Origin: Streptomyces asoensis
GTDB taxonomy: Bacteria; Actinomycetota; Actinomycetes; Streptomycetales; Streptomycetaceae
DNA: 64,000 nucleotides
NCBI RefSeq assembly: GCF_013085465.1
Contig: NZ_CP049838.1
Span: 9,238,001 to 9,302,000 of the forward strand
Reading direction: 5' to 3'
Shown: positions 1 through 9,977 of the stretch, piece after piece
Layout: the number at the start of each line of letters is the position of its first letter
How positions within the stretch are numbered: the stretch's first letter is position 1
Notes under the pieces: generated by a model
What the model saw: the letters and a program-made list of their open reading frames with translations, nothing else
What the model was told of the DNA's origin: nothing
Database searches by the model: none
Position numbers and translations under genes: made by a program

Positions 1-114
1 ATGCCGAGGATTTCTGTCGCTCCGTCAGAAGCGCTCCGCCCGCAGGTGCGGGAGGGAGGTGCCGAGCGGCCGGAATGCGTCAAAGCCCGGCGTGACGCAT
101 GGGCATACCAAGTC

Positions 115-133
115 GGACAAATCTTATTTGTCC
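115..133. promoter_or_regulatory. Perfect 8-bp inverted repeat, operator-like
   Basis: The arms GGACAAAT and ATTTGTCC are perfect inverted repeats around the three bases CTT. They sit in a locally AT-rich stretch, which is unusual in this DNA. The size and symmetry suit a dimeric repressor such as a GntR, TetR or DeoR protein. No intact gene lies directly downstream inside the window. The site may have served the decayed regulator next to it or a gene to the left of the window. Confidence 0.5.
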
Positions 134-224
134 TCTGGGTGGCATCTACTATTAGGGACGCTTAGTTCTCCTGGTCGGCGTGAGGGATGTCACGAAGTCT
201 CGACTCTCGTTCCCGATTGGCACC

Positions 225-577
225 CCTGCGTCGCCCGTCAGGTTGCTCAGGCGCAGGAACGCGGCGCGCTTGCTGAGCGCGGTCCCGCGGCCGTGCCCGG
301 TGGGCGACCGCGTCGGACGTCTCGTCCAGCGTGCTGCGCAGCGACAGGCTGCTGGTGTCGTCGGCGGTGCGCGGGAGAGGCCGTGATCAGGCCTCGGCTC
401 CCGTGCCTGGTCAGCCGCCGGGGCGGCGGCGCCTCCGGTGAGCAGCGCGAAGCGGTCCTTCAACCGGTCCACCATCTGTTCGACGCTGAGCGTCCGCAGC
501 CGGAACGCTGTCAGCTCGATGGCCGGCGGCAGGCCGTCCAGGGCCGCGCACAGCCGGGTGACCGTGTCCCGGTCCGC
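225..577 (-). pseudogene. Remnant of AfsR/BTAD-like transcriptional regulator
   Basis: Conceptual translation from 577 to about 430 gives the NTPase-region signature of AfsR-type and LuxR-type STAND regulators, including [19 protein letters not shown], then LRTLSVEQ and [13 protein letters not shown]. The following family segments appear in alternating frames: SLRSTLDET near 365-320 in one frame, and [14 protein letters not shown] near 285-225 back in the first. No start codon, N-terminal domain or C-terminal domain is recognisable. This pattern fits a gene broken by at least two frameshifts and truncated at both ends. The family match is by recognition of motifs only, and the limits are approximate. 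Confidence 0.5.
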
Positions 578-765
578 GTCGGGTGATCCGGAACTCGGTC
601 CGCATGGCGGAGGCCCGGTCCCGCGGAAGTTCGACCGGGTGATGCGAGCTGTCGCTCCGCGACTTCCGACTCGTGATCGGACGGGGTCCGCCGGTCCCGC
701 TGTGGTCGAGTCGCCAGGAGGCTCCTGGCTCGAAGAGTGAGAGAAGGTCCAGGACGGACACCGCG

Positions 766-794
766 ACAGGGCGGCCATCCAGGGGCCGCCCTGT
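766..794 (-). terminator. Strong hairpin downstream of the polyol operon
   Basis: Perfect 11-bp stem ACAGGGCGGCC / GGCCGCCCTGT with a 7-base loop, about 105 bases beyond the dehydrogenase stop codon. It lacks a U-tract, as is usual for Streptomyces terminators. It could end transcription from either side. Confidence 0.7.
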
Positions 795-898
795 GTGTGG
801 GGTCGCGGTCCTGGACCTGGTCCGGCACCCGAACGTCCCGAGAACCACCGGTTCGGAGAGCGAAGTCGACCGGGAGGTCCGGCCGTGCCGGCGAGCGG

Positions 899-1888
899 TC
901 AGGGCAGCACGATGATCTTGCGGCCCTGACCGGCGGCGAACTGGTCCAGTGCCTGCGGGTACTCCGTCAGCGGCATCCGGTGGCTGATGAAGACCTGAGG
1001 ATCGAGCACCCCCGTGGCGAACAGTTCCGCCGCACGCTCGTAGCTGTGCAGCACAGCCATGGAGCCGGTGATGGTGATCTCCTGGTTGTAGATGCGGTAC
1101 GGGGAGATGGTGGCCGTCGTGGCGTAGTCGGAGACCCCGAACTGGAGGAACGTGCCGGCTTTGGCGACTCGATCGAGGCCGTCCTGGATGGCGGCGGCGT
1201 TGCCGGTCGCGTCGATCACCACGTCCCAGCCGGCCGGCCGCCCCAACTCGTCTGCCGAGAGCGCCGACTGGGAACACCCCAGCTTCTCAGCCGTCGCCAG
1301 TCGCTCCGGGTTGATGTCGACGACGTCGACCGAGGAGGCGCCGGTGCGCTTGGCCAGCTCCAGCATCATCAGGCCCATCGTCCCGCTGCCGTAGATCAGC
1401 ACGTGGGCGCCGAGCCGGCTGTTGAGCACGTCGTAGCCGCGTACGGCGCAGGACAGCGGCTCGATCAGCGCCGCGTCCTGGACATCGACGTGGTCCGGCA
1501 GCCGTACGCAGTTGGCGACGGGTGCCACGGCGTACTCGGCGGCGCCACCGGCCACGGTCACGCCGATCGCCTGCCACCGGTCACAGAGGTTGTTGCGTCC
1601 GACCCGGCAGTAGCGGCACTCGTTGCAGTACAGCGAGGGGTCCACAGCGACCCGGTCGCCGATCTTGAGTTCGGTGACCTTGCTGCCGAGGCCCACGACC
1701 TCCCCGGCGAACTCGTGGCCCGGCACGACCGGCAGGGTCGGTGCGAACTCCCCCTGGAGGATGTGCAGGTCGGTGCCGCACAGTCCGCAGGCCGCCACAT
1801 CGATCACGACTTCGCGCGGTCCGGGTGTGGGGTCGGGCACCGTGGTGACGGTGACCTTGCCGGGAGCTTCGATGAGGGCGGCTTTCAT
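899..1888 (-). CDS. Zinc-dependent NAD(P) polyol/alcohol dehydrogenase
   Basis: This 329-residue medium-chain dehydrogenase (sorbitol/threonine dehydrogenase group) probably oxidises the sugar alcohol imported by the transporter encoded just upstream. Visible features are a CGTD motif with catalytic-zinc Cys37, GHE at 57-59 (zinc ligand His58), structural-zinc cysteines 88, 91, 94 and 102, and a Rossmann glycine motif GSGTMG near 168. Length is normal for the family. The ATG overlaps the permease stop as ATGA, which fixes the start and implies translational coupling. It is the last gene of the DeoR-linked operon. The exact substrate (sorbitol, mannitol, arabitol or another) cannot be read from the sequence. 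Confidence 0.9.
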   Translation of the reverse strand: MKAALIEAPGKVTVTTVPDPTPGPREVVIDVAACGLCGTDLHILQGEFAPTLPVVPGHEFAGEVVGLGSKVTELKIGDRVAVDPSLYCNECRYCRVGRNNLCDRWQAIGVTVAGGAAEYAVAPVANCVRLPDHVDVQDAALIEPLSCAVRGYDVLNSRLGAHVLIYGSGTMGLMMLELAKRTGASSVDVVDINPERLATAEKLGCSQSALSADELGRPAGWDVVIDATGNAAAIQDGLDRVAKAGTFLQFGVSDYATTATISPYRIYNQEITITGSMAVLHSYERAAELFATGVLDPQVFISHRMPLTEYPQALDQFAAGQGRKIIVLP

Positions 1889-2772
1889 TTGACTGCTCCT
1901 AGGGAGAGGCCGCGGACGAGTTTGTCCTGGGCGGCGAATCCGGCGATGAGGACGGGCAGGGAGACCAGCGTGGCGGCGGCGCAGAGCCGGGCGAGGAAGA
2001 GGCCTTCGTTGGTGATGAAGCCGACGAGGAAGACGGGTGCGGTGGATGCCTGGGTGGCGGTGAGGTTGACGGCGAACATGAACTCGTTCCAGCTGAAGAT
2101 GAAGCAGATCAGCGAGGTGGCGGCGAGTCCGGGCATGGCGACGGGTGCGACGACCCGCCACAGCACGGTGAGCAGGCCGGCGCCGTCGACCTCGGCGGCC
2201 TCGAGGATTTCCTTGGGGACCTCGGCGAGGAACGAGCGCATCATCCAGACCGCGATCGGGAGGTTCATGGCGGTGTAGAGGACGACCAGTGTCCAGACGT
2301 TGTCGAGCATTCCGGCGTCTTTGACGATCAGGTACACCGGCAGCAGGGCCGCGATGGCCGGGAGGAACTTCGTGGACAGGAAGAAGAACATCACGTCGGT
2401 CCACTTCTCGACCGGCTTGATGGACAGCGCGTACGCCGCCGGCACCGCCAGGGCGAGCACCAGCACCGTCGAAAGGATGCTGGCCATGGCCGAGTTGAGG
2501 AGGAAAGGCGTGATGTCCCGGCTGAACAGCAGCTTGTACTGGTCGAAGGTGACGGGGGCGAAGGGGGTGGGTGGGTTGGTCGCCGCGTCGGCTTCCTGGT
2601 GGAAGGAGGTCAGGACCATCCAGGCGACCGGTGCGAAGAACGCGAGCGTGGCGAGCCAGGCGACGAACGTCCACAGCGGCGACAGTTTCGGCGCACCGCC
2701 GTGGTCGTCCTTGCGGCGCAGGAGCTTGGTGAACCTGTTCCCGGGGGTGGCGAGGGCTGCGTGAGCGGTCAT
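1885..2772 (-). CDS. Carbohydrate ABC transporter permease (MalG type)
   Basis: This 295-residue inner-membrane component of a CUT1-family importer has about six hydrophobic segments. It carries the cytoplasmic EAA loop (EILEAAEVDGAG followed by the conserved P), which contacts the shared ATPase. No ATPase gene is in the operon; Streptomyces usually supplies a common MsiK-type ATPase from elsewhere. The ATG at 2772 overlaps the stop of the preceding permease as ATGA, and its own stop overlaps the dehydrogenase start. The neighbouring dehydrogenase suggests a polyol substrate, like SmoG/MtlG systems. Confidence 0.93.
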   Translation of the reverse strand: MTAHAALATPGNRFTKLLRRKDDHGGAPKLSPLWTFVAWLATLAFFAPVAWMVLTSFHQEADAATNPPTPFAPVTFDQYKLLFSRDITPFLLNSAMASILSTVLVLALAVPAAYALSIKPVEKWTDVMFFFLSTKFLPAIAALLPVYLIVKDAGMLDNVWTLVVLYTAMNLPIAVWMMRSFLAEVPKEILEAAEVDGAGLLTVLWRVVAPVAMPGLAATSLICFIFSWNEFMFAVNLTATQASTAPVFLVGFITNEGLFLARLCAAATLVSLPVLIAGFAAQDKLVRGLSLGAVK

Positions 2773-3731
2773 CGGGATGTCTCCTCGCGGAACAGTGACG
2801 CGATGGTGCGCAGGGCGAAGGTCGCGATGACGATCGCGCCGAGGACGACGACGACGCCGGCGGCGGCTGCCTCGCCGTATTCGTATTTGCGGAACATGGT
2901 CAGGTAGATCTCGTAGGGCAGGTTGGTGGTCTGGGAGCCGGGGCCGCCCTGGGTGATGGTGTAGACGGCGTCGAAGGTCTGCACGACGTAGATCGTGCCG
3001 AGCAGAACACCGAGTTCGATGTACTGGCGCAGGTGCGGCAGGGTGATGTGGCGGAACGTCGCCAGGGCGGAGGCGCCGTCCATGCGGGCTGCTTCCAGGA
3101 CGTCGCCGGGCTGTGCCTGGAGGCCGGCCAGGAGGATCAGCATCATGAACGGGGTCCACTGCCAGACCAGCGAGACGACGACGGCGGGCATGGGGTAGGA
3201 GGAGATCCAGTCGATGGTGGGCCCGTTGTCGGCGCCGAAGAGCCGGTAGACGGCGTTGAGGGTGCCGTTGAGGAGTCCGTAGTCGGGGTTGTAGATGGCG
3301 TGTTTCCACAGCAGTGCCGCGGCGACCGGCATGACCAGGAACGGGGCGATGAGCAGGGTGCGGGCCAGGCCCCGGCCGGCGAAGCGGCGGTCGAGGAGCA
3401 TCGCCAGACCGAGTCCGAGGACCACGCTGATGACCACCACCGACGCGGTGAGCACAATCGTGTTGAGGACCGCGGTGCGCAGGCGTTCGTCGGTGAAGAC
3501 GAACGTGAAGTTGGACAGGCCGACGAAGTGCTTCTCGCCCGGCTTGAGGATGTTCCACTGGAAGGTGGAGATGACGATCGTGGCCACGAACGGCAGCTGC
3601 GTGACGACGATCGTGAAGACCAGTGCCGGCAGCAGGGGGATGCGGCGCTTCCATTTGGTGATGCCGGTGGACGTGCGCGCGCGGCTGGGCGGTGGTGGGG
3701 CGGTTTTGGGGGGTGCGGTGAGCGTGGTCAT
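2769..3731 (-). CDS. Carbohydrate ABC transporter permease (MalF type)
   Basis: This 320-residue partner permease has a proline-rich cytoplasmic N-terminus (residues 5-20), six predicted membrane helices starting near residue 33, and the EAA loop DVLEAARMDGAS. It forms the membrane pore with the product of the next gene. The start ATG at 3731 follows an AGAGGAAA ribosome site at good spacing. It is separated from the binding-protein gene by an 80-base gap with a strong hairpin, so its expression may be lower than that of the binding protein. Confidence 0.93.
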   Translation of the reverse strand: MTTLTAPPKTAPPPPSRARTSTGITKWKRRIPLLPALVFTIVVTQLPFVATIVISTFQWNILKPGEKHFVGLSNFTFVFTDERLRTAVLNTIVLTASVVVISVVLGLGLAMLLDRRFAGRGLARTLLIAPFLVMPVAAALLWKHAIYNPDYGLLNGTLNAVYRLFGADNGPTIDWISSYPMPAVVVSLVWQWTPFMMLILLAGLQAQPGDVLEAARMDGASALATFRHITLPHLRQYIELGVLLGTIYVVQTFDAVYTITQGGPGSQTTNLPYEIYLTMFRKYEYGEAAAAGVVVVLGAIVIATFALRTIASLFREETSR

Positions 3732-3775
3732 GAAGGGTTTCCTCTGCCGGTGAGGGCCGGGGTGGGGGAAGCGGC

Positions 3776-3803
3776 GCCCGGCCGGCGGGAGCACCGGCCG
3801 GGC
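3776..3803 (-). terminator. Intra-operon hairpin between binding protein and permeases
   Basis: Perfect 10-bp stem GCCCGGCCGG / CCGGCCGGGC with an 8-base loop, lying between the binding-protein stop and the permease ribosome site. A partial terminator or RNA-stabilising stem here is the common way to make binding protein exceed permease. Confidence 0.65.
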
Positions 3804-3811
3804 ACGGGAGG

Positions 3812-5164
3812 TCACTTCTGGTAGGTCTTGGCGACGTCCTCGGCGAGTTTCTGGCCGTCGTCGAGGGCCTTGTCGACGGATGTCTTGCCGGCGATGGCGG
3901 CGGAGATCTCCTGGGTGACCTTGGTGCCCAGGTCCTGGAACTCGGGGATGGCCACGTACTGGATGCCGACGGTCGGGCGGGGCTGGACGCCGGGGTTGGC
4001 GGGGTCGGCTGCCTCGATGGACTTCAGGGTGATGTCACCGAAGGAGGCGGCGGCCTTCCGGTATTCGGGGATCGTGTAGGTGCTGGCGCGCTTGCCTGCC
4101 GGGACACGCGACCAGCCGAGCTTGGCGCCGACCAGGTTCTCGTACTTCTTGCTGGAGGCCCACAGCATGAACTGCGAGGCCGCGTCGGCGTTCTTCGTGG
4201 TCTTGGGCATCGCCCACGCCCAGGCCCACAGCCAGCCGCTGCTCTTGGTGGCGACGGTCGGCGCGTAGGCGTAGCCGACATGACCGGCGATCTTGCTGGA
4301 GGCGGGGTCCTCCAGCGAGCCGGCGGCGCTGGTCGCGTCGTACCACATCGCGGCCTTCTTCTGGCTCAGCGCGTTCAGGCACTCGGTGAACCCGGCCTGC
4401 GGAGCGCCCGCCTCACCGTGCTTCCTGACCAGATCGACGTAGAAGTTGGTGGCCTTCTTGAAGGCGGGGCTGTTGACCTGGGCCTTCCAGTCCTTGGTGA
4501 ACCAGGTCCCGCCGAACGTGTTGACCACACTCGTCAGCGGTGCGCCGAGTTCGCCCCAGCCGGCCAGACCGCGCAGGCAGATGCCCTTCATGCCGGGCTC
4601 GGCGCCGTCGACCTTGGCCGCGATGTCGGCGATCTGCTGCCAGGTCGGGTGCTCGGGCACCGTGATGCCCTTCGCGCTCATGACGTCCTTGTTGTACATG
4701 AGCATCGAGGACTCGCCGTAGAACGGCATCGCGTAGAGCTTGCCGTCGGATCCGGACAGCGACTGCACCATCGGCTTGAGCAGGTCGGCCTTGTCGAAGC
4801 CGGTGTCCTTGTCGGCGTAGGAGCCGAGCTCGTGCAGCCAGCCGTTCTTCTCCCAGATGGGTACCTCGTAGGCGCCGATGGTGGCGACGTCGTACTGGCC
4901 GGCCTGGGTGGCGATGTCCTGGGTGACCTTGTCGCGCAGCTCGTTCTCGGGCAGCACCGTGAAGTTGACCTTGATGCCGGTGTCCTTGGTGAACGTGCTC
5001 TTGGTCAGCTTCGCGATGTCCTCCATCTGCGGGTTGCCGACCATCAGCACGTTGATGCTCTTACCGCCGCCCGAAGACCCCCCGGCTCCCGCTCCGGAAC
5101 AGGCGGTGGCGAGCAGGGCGGTGGCGGCGGCGCCGGCAATGAGGACATATCTGGTGGAACGCAT
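3812..5164 (-). CDS. Sugar/polyol ABC transporter substrate-binding lipoprotein
   Basis: This 450-residue family 1 solute-binding protein begins with a basic N-terminus, a hydrophobic segment and a lipobox ending LLATAC. It is therefore exported and lipid-anchored at Cys22. The mature part shows typical features of the group, such as YDVATIGAYEVP and GKLYAMPFYGESSMLMYN. It captures the carbohydrate for the two downstream permeases. Its ATG at 5164 is preceded by a CTGGAG ribosome site. Operon context with a polyol dehydrogenase points to a sugar alcohol as ligand, which is inference. Confidence 0.93.
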   Translation of the reverse strand: MRSTRYVLIAGAAATALLATACSGAGAGGSSGGGKSINVLMVGNPQMEDIAKLTKSTFTKDTGIKVNFTVLPENELRDKVTQDIATQAGQYDVATIGAYEVPIWEKNGWLHELGSYADKDTGFDKADLLKPMVQSLSGSDGKLYAMPFYGESSMLMYNKDVMSAKGITVPEHPTWQQIADIAAKVDGAEPGMKGICLRGLAGWGELGAPLTSVVNTFGGTWFTKDWKAQVNSPAFKKATNFYVDLVRKHGEAGAPQAGFTECLNALSQKKAAMWYDATSAAGSLEDPASSKIAGHVGYAYAPTVATKSSGWLWAWAWAMPKTTKNADAASQFMLWASSKKYENLVGAKLGWSRVPAGKRASTYTIPEYRKAAASFGDITLKSIEAADPANPGVQPRPTVGIQYVAIPEFQDLGTKVTQEISAAIAGKTSVDKALDDGQKLAEDVAKTYQK

Positions 5165-5204
5165 GACTGACTCCAGGGAGTGTGCGAGGGCATGGGAAAC
5201 CAGG

Positions 5205-5222
5205 ACCCCGGCCTTACGGGGT
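5205..5222 (-). terminator. Small hairpin between regulator and binding protein
   Basis: 6-bp stem ACCCCG / CGGGGT with a 6-base loop in the 81-base gap between the DeoR stop and the binding-protein start. It may be an attenuator or RNA processing site; it is too short for a confident terminator. Confidence 0.35.
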
Positions 5223-5245
5223 GGGATGGGGCGATGAACTGCGGC

Positions 5246-6007
5246 TCAGGCCTGGATGACCTGGGGACCCAGCAGTGCGTAACGGTGGGCCTCGGAAGTG
5301 GGCAGTCCCGTGTCGGTGACGATGGCCTCGAAATCCATGACCTTCGCGAACCGGCAGAAGCTCACGGCACCGAATTTCGTGTGGACGCCGGAGAACACCC
5401 GGCGTTTGGCGACCCGCATGACCTCGGCCTTCACCTCGCTGACCGCGGGGTCGGGGGTGGTGAGGCCGTACTCACGGGATATGCCGTTCGCGCCGACGTA
5501 CGCCAGGTCGATGACGAAGCCGGACAGCATGCGGGTCGCCCAGTGGTCGACCGTGGCCAGCGTCCCACCGCGCACCCGGCCGCCGAGCAGCAGCACGGCG
5601 ATGTTCTCGGCGGAAGCCAGGGCACCCGCTGTGGACAGCGAGGAGGTGACCACGGTCAGTGGCCGGTCGCGGGGGAGGGCGGCGGCGATGAGCTGCGGGG
5701 TGTAGCCCTCGTCGATGTAGACGGTCTCGGCGTCTCCGAGCAGTCCGGCCGCGGCGGCCGCGATCCGGGACTTCTCGGGAACGTGCATGGTGGTACGGAA
5801 GGCGAGCGTGGTTTCGAAGCCCGCACTTTCCACGGGATGGGCACCGCCATGGGTACGCCGGACCAGCCCGTGCTCCTCCAGTAGCTTCAGATCTCGCCTC
5901 ACGGTCTCCTTGGAGACCCCCAGTTCAGCGGCGAGCTTTCCGACATCCACGGATCCGGTACGGCGTGCCGTTTCGAGGATTCCACGTCTGCGCTCATCGG
6001 CGTCCAC
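5246..6007 (-). CDS. DeoR-family transcriptional regulator of sugar metabolism
   Basis: This 253-residue protein has an N-terminal winged helix-turn-helix (residues 5-57; LAAELGVSKETVRRDLKLLEEHGLVRRTHGGA) and a C-terminal DeoRC sugar-phosphate-binding domain of the isomerase fold. Such proteins usually repress a sugar operon and release DNA when a phosphorylated or free sugar binds. The gene is first in the transport operon, so it is probably its local and self-regulating repressor. The GTG start at 6007 follows CGGAGGTG at good spacing. A candidate operator lies at 6065-6087. Confidence 0.92.
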   Translation of the reverse strand: MDADERRRGILETARRTGSVDVGKLAAELGVSKETVRRDLKLLEEHGLVRRTHGGAHPVESAGFETTLAFRTTMHVPEKSRIAAAAAGLLGDAETVYIDEGYTPQLIAAALPRDRPLTVVTSSLSTAGALASAENIAVLLLGGRVRGGTLATVDHWATRMLSGFVIDLAYVGANGISREYGLTTPDPAVSEVKAEVMRVAKRRVFSGVHTKFGAVSFCRFAKVMDFEAIVTDTGLPTSEAHRYALLGPQVIQA

Positions 6008-6064
6008 GGCGACACCTCCGTTTCACGGCTCCGCATGCTCTGCCAGCCGGCGTCGGCTGTTTCC

Positions 6065-6087
6065 GGAGCCCTGCCCGTTCGGGCTCC
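6065..6087. promoter_or_regulatory. Candidate DeoR operator
   Basis: Perfect 7-bp arms GGAGCCC and GGGCTCC, 9 bases apart, located 58-80 bases before the deoR start codon. The position fits an autoregulatory operator for the sugar operon. No experimental or family-consensus support can be read from the sequence. Confidence 0.4.
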
Positions 6088-6345
6088 TGAGGCAATTTCT
6101 ACAAGGCGGCCGCTCGGCTGACCAGGTTCCTCGCACAGCACTTCATGACCGAATGTGCCCGTTTCTCGAAGGCTGGAGACCCTGGACGATGCGGCTGAAG
6201 GGGTGCGGGCGAAGGGGTCCGCTGCCCGTTCTTCTGCCGGGCGTGCCCGTGTTCCGCCCGTTTCCCAGCCGGATCCGGACGCCGGACCGGGATCCGGTAC
6301 GGCGTTCCAGCCACCTGCGGACGATGCCCTCCAGCCGGTACAGGC

Positions 6346-6377
6346 GAAGCCTCCAGGACGGCCGTCCTGGAGGCTTC
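6346..6377. terminator. 32-base perfect palindrome terminator
   Basis: The 32 bases are perfectly self-complementary (half-site GAAGCCTCCAGGACGG, centre 6361/6362). RNA from either strand would fold into a stem of about 14 bp. It lies about 165 bases past the aldo/keto reductase stop and before deoR, so it separates two minus-strand transcription units. Confidence 0.75.
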
Positions 6378-6523
6378 CTATGCGTGGTTCAGTGTTGGAC
6401 AGGCCTCGTCGTGCGGCGGAGGTGTTTGCGCGGGACTCCCAGCCGCTTGAGTATCGGGCGAGTACCGTTCCCGGCAGCAACTTCCCGTCTGTGTAGGGGA
6501 GTTCGGCCGGTGGCGGGACGTGA

Positions 6524-7749
<1,226 letters not shown>

Positions 7750-7792
7750 TTACATCCCTCATGGTCGTCGGTTGGGAGCACCCTCGGTGCCG

Positions 7793-8491
7793 TCATGAAA
7801 CGCCGAGGCTGTCGAGCCAATTGCCCACTTCTGCCTCGGCGTCGTCCATGTCGTCTCGCGAGATGGTGAACGCATTACTTATCACGGTGGAATCGGTAAG
7901 CGTTTTGGTGATGATTTCAACAGTTCCCGACAGGCGGCTTCCGCCGTGGGTGCTGAACAGAATCACGTTCTTTTTGCTGAAATCGTGCTGCTCAAGGAAT
8001 GTGTACATCGGCATCGGCAGGTCGTACCACCAGATCGGATAGCCGATGAAAACGGTGTCATATTCTTCGAGGTTCGGGATCTGGGCTTTCAGTTTTGGCC
8101 TTTCATTGCCCTCCTGTAGTTCGAGTGCGAAATCTGACAGCTTTTCGTGATCGAGAGGAAGTGATTCCGCTGTTTCGATGCGGAACACCTCGGCGCCAGT
8201 GCGCTTCTCAATGATCCGAGCGACGTGCTGGGTGTTTCCGAGAACCTTGCCGTCAACGATGTGAACGCTGTTCTCCTCGTTGTCGGTCATGTTGGCCGGG
8301 TCATCGGTTTCCGGCACCGAAAAATAAGCGATGAGAGTACGTGAGTCATCCAGCGGAGGGACAGTCTCCGAGGATTCTGAGCCGGTGATCGCTTCGCCTG
8401 CCCCTCCTATTATCGAGCAGCCTGTGGCGCTGCCTCCCGCCAATGCGGCGGTGGCCAGCGCGAGAAATTTTCGGCGTGTGGTGCTTGTCAT
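7793..8491 (-). CDS. Exported flavodoxin-like lipoprotein
   Basis: This 232-residue protein begins with a Tat-like motif (TTRRKFLALATAAL) and a lipobox-type GGSATGCS, which predicts Tat export and lipid anchoring at about Cys25. The rest is a flavodoxin_4-type FMN fold: LIAYFSVPETDD at the first strand, GNTQHVARII, and FIGYPIWWYDLPMPM, the aromatic FMN-binding loop typical of these proteins. It should carry electrons on the outer face of the membrane. The codon use is visibly less GC-biased than that of neighbouring genes, hinting at transfer. It sits between the ferric-reductase-like gene and the exported reductase. The ATG follows GGAG at good spacing. Confidence 0.87.
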   Translation of the reverse strand: MTSTTRRKFLALATAALAGGSATGCSIIGGAGEAITGSESSETVPPLDDSRTLIAYFSVPETDDPANMTDNEENSVHIVDGKVLGNTQHVARIIEKRTGAEVFRIETAESLPLDHEKLSDFALELQEGNERPKLKAQIPNLEEYDTVFIGYPIWWYDLPMPMYTFLEQHDFSKKNVILFSTHGGSRLSGTVEIITKTLTDSTVISNAFTISRDDMDDAEAEVGNWLDSLGVS

Positions 8492-8559
8492 CTCAGTAGA
8501 CTCCGTGGCGTCGGCGATGTCGATTTTTCCGGGACCGCGTGGAACTTTGGTCGCACCAT

Positions 8560-9834
8560 CTACATGGTGAGGCGCTCTTGGTGTATTCGCCGTGCGGAAA
8601 CTCCTATGCGCCGCAGCAGACGCTGGTTTGCCAACACGGCGGGATTCGGCCCCACGATGAAGAAAGCACCCTTTGCGATTGCCTCCGTGGACAGTGTGCT
8701 CACAATATCTTCGCGGCGGAACCGACCCACGCTGATGGTGACCTTCAAACGGTTTCCGGACGTCGCCTGGTATTCCTCCAGCACATCACGGTAATAGGCG
8801 TCTTCTGGGCTGCGCACGGCCCACAACAGATGAATCCTCCGCGTGGTGTGGTGGGCTGCTGCCAGGCTGAGCAGCGGCGCCACACCCGCACCCATCCCCA
8901 CGAAGACCAGCGGAGCTTCACGCTCCCGACCCTGGATGATCGATTCGAAGCGGCCGAACGGCCCTTCCAGACGGACTCGGGTTCCCACTTCGACATCGTC
9001 GAGACGGCGAGTGAAGTTTCCGTGCTGCCGTATCGTGAAGGTCAGGGTTTTCCGGTCGTCGTCGGTGACCGAGAAGGGGTGCCATTCCCTGCTCACCGAA
9101 GAAGACCCCTCGAAGCTGAGGAAGAAGAAGTCGCCCGGCCGCAAGGTCGCCGCTTTGCTGTCGAGGCCCACCGACACCCTCCGGGTTGCTGCACCGCGCG
9201 CGTCGTTGCTTGTGACGGTCCCCATCAGAAAGGTGTCGGGTGCGATCCATTTCTTCCAGACATAGATGCCGAGCGTCATCACCGTGTACAGGTCGAAAAG
9301 CGCCATGAACGCAAAGTACTGATTGACTCGCACGAGTAGGTGGGCGTGCAGCCAGATCATCGCCACGATCACCAGGTTGAGTCGATGAATCCATACGGAG
9401 AGCTGGTGGCGGAAGACAGTCTCCAGAAGCCCTTTCACCGTCAGCAGAAATCTCGACCTGTCGACGAACCACCCGCTCATGAAGAATGCCGAGAAGCACA
9501 GCACTACGAGTGTCCCGTAGAAACTCCAATCCCCCATGGTGCGCGCCAGACGGCTCGGTGAGTAGGAGTAGTCACGGTGCAGATAGGCCGCGCCGACTGC
9601 CAGTAGGCCGAGTACCCCGTGCAGGCCGTAAATGGACGGCAGTCCCACGAAACGGTGCAGCCAGGACGGCCGCACGCTGAGCGCGATGGACAACAGCCAC
9701 CAGGTATATGCAATCAGGCCGAGGAAGATATAGAACTTCAGGAGTGGGGGCTCATCGGCCAAGGAATCGTAGGTGAGCACCAGCGGGAGTGGAAAAGCAA
9801 CCGGGAGGCTCCAGAACAGCAGCTTGCGTAGCAT
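8560..9834 (-). CDS. Ferric reductase-like transmembrane flavocytochrome
   Basis: This 424-residue protein is of NADPH-oxidase/ferric-reductase type. About six N-terminal helices carry candidate haem-ligand histidines (SWLHRFVGLPSIYGLHG, AAYLHRDYSY, VWIHRLNL, IWLHAHLL). An FAD-binding domain follows (residues about 215-310, with REWHPFSVTDDD and RLEGPFG), then an NAD(P)-binding domain (VFVGMGAGVAPLLSLA and VGPNPAVLANQ). It should move electrons from cytoplasmic NAD(P)H through haem to the outside. Start chosen at ATG 9834, two bases after the stop of a small membrane ORF. A longer reading from 10008 would give an unlikely Cys/His-rich leader that overlaps that small ORF in another frame. Its electron acceptor may be the exported flavodoxin encoded next. 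Confidence 0.87.
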   Translation of the reverse strand: MLRKLLFWSLPVAFPLPLVLTYDSLADEPPLLKFYIFLGLIAYTWWLLSIALSVRPSWLHRFVGLPSIYGLHGVLGLLAVGAAYLHRDYSYSPSRLARTMGDWSFYGTLVVLCFSAFFMSGWFVDRSRFLLTVKGLLETVFRHQLSVWIHRLNLVIVAMIWLHAHLLVRVNQYFAFMALFDLYTVMTLGIYVWKKWIAPDTFLMGTVTSNDARGAATRRVSVGLDSKAATLRPGDFFFLSFEGSSSVSREWHPFSVTDDDRKTLTFTIRQHGNFTRRLDDVEVGTRVRLEGPFGRFESIIQGREREAPLVFVGMGAGVAPLLSLAAAHHTTRRIHLLWAVRSPEDAYYRDVLEEYQATSGNRLKVTISVGRFRREDIVSTLSTEAIAKGAFFIVGPNPAVLANQRLLRRIGVSARRIHQERLTM

Positions 9835-9836
9835 CG

Positions 9837-9977
9837 CTAGAATCCCACCCGGGCTGTCCGGTCCGGCCCGCTCGTCCGGCCCGTGTCCCGCACATTTTGT
9901 AGGTTGACATGGATGAGTGCCGCCATGGTCAGGACAGCAACAGTGATCAAGGTGATCACTTTGCGTTTCGGGTTCAC
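9837..9977 (-). CDS. Small single-pass membrane peptide (46 aa)
   Basis: A short ORF starts at GTG 9977 and stops at TAG 9837, two bases before the ATG of the flavocytochrome. It encodes a basic N-terminus (VNPKRK), one hydrophobic helix (about residues 7-25, VITLITVAVLTMAALIHVNL) and a polar, Arg-rich tail. GTG is the only possible start, because an in-frame stop lies 10 codons upstream, and it is preceded by AAAGG. Spacing and topology suggest a translationally coupled accessory subunit or assembly peptide for the flavocytochrome. No family is recognised. Confidence 0.6.
   Translation of the reverse strand: MNPKRKVITLITVAVLTMAALIHVNLQNVRDTGRTSGPDRTARVGF

Noticed and set aside
5311..5330. 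TGTCGGTG inside deoR as another damage-type promoter
   Set aside because: The 8-base spacer is not followed by TA, and the site is within coding sequence.
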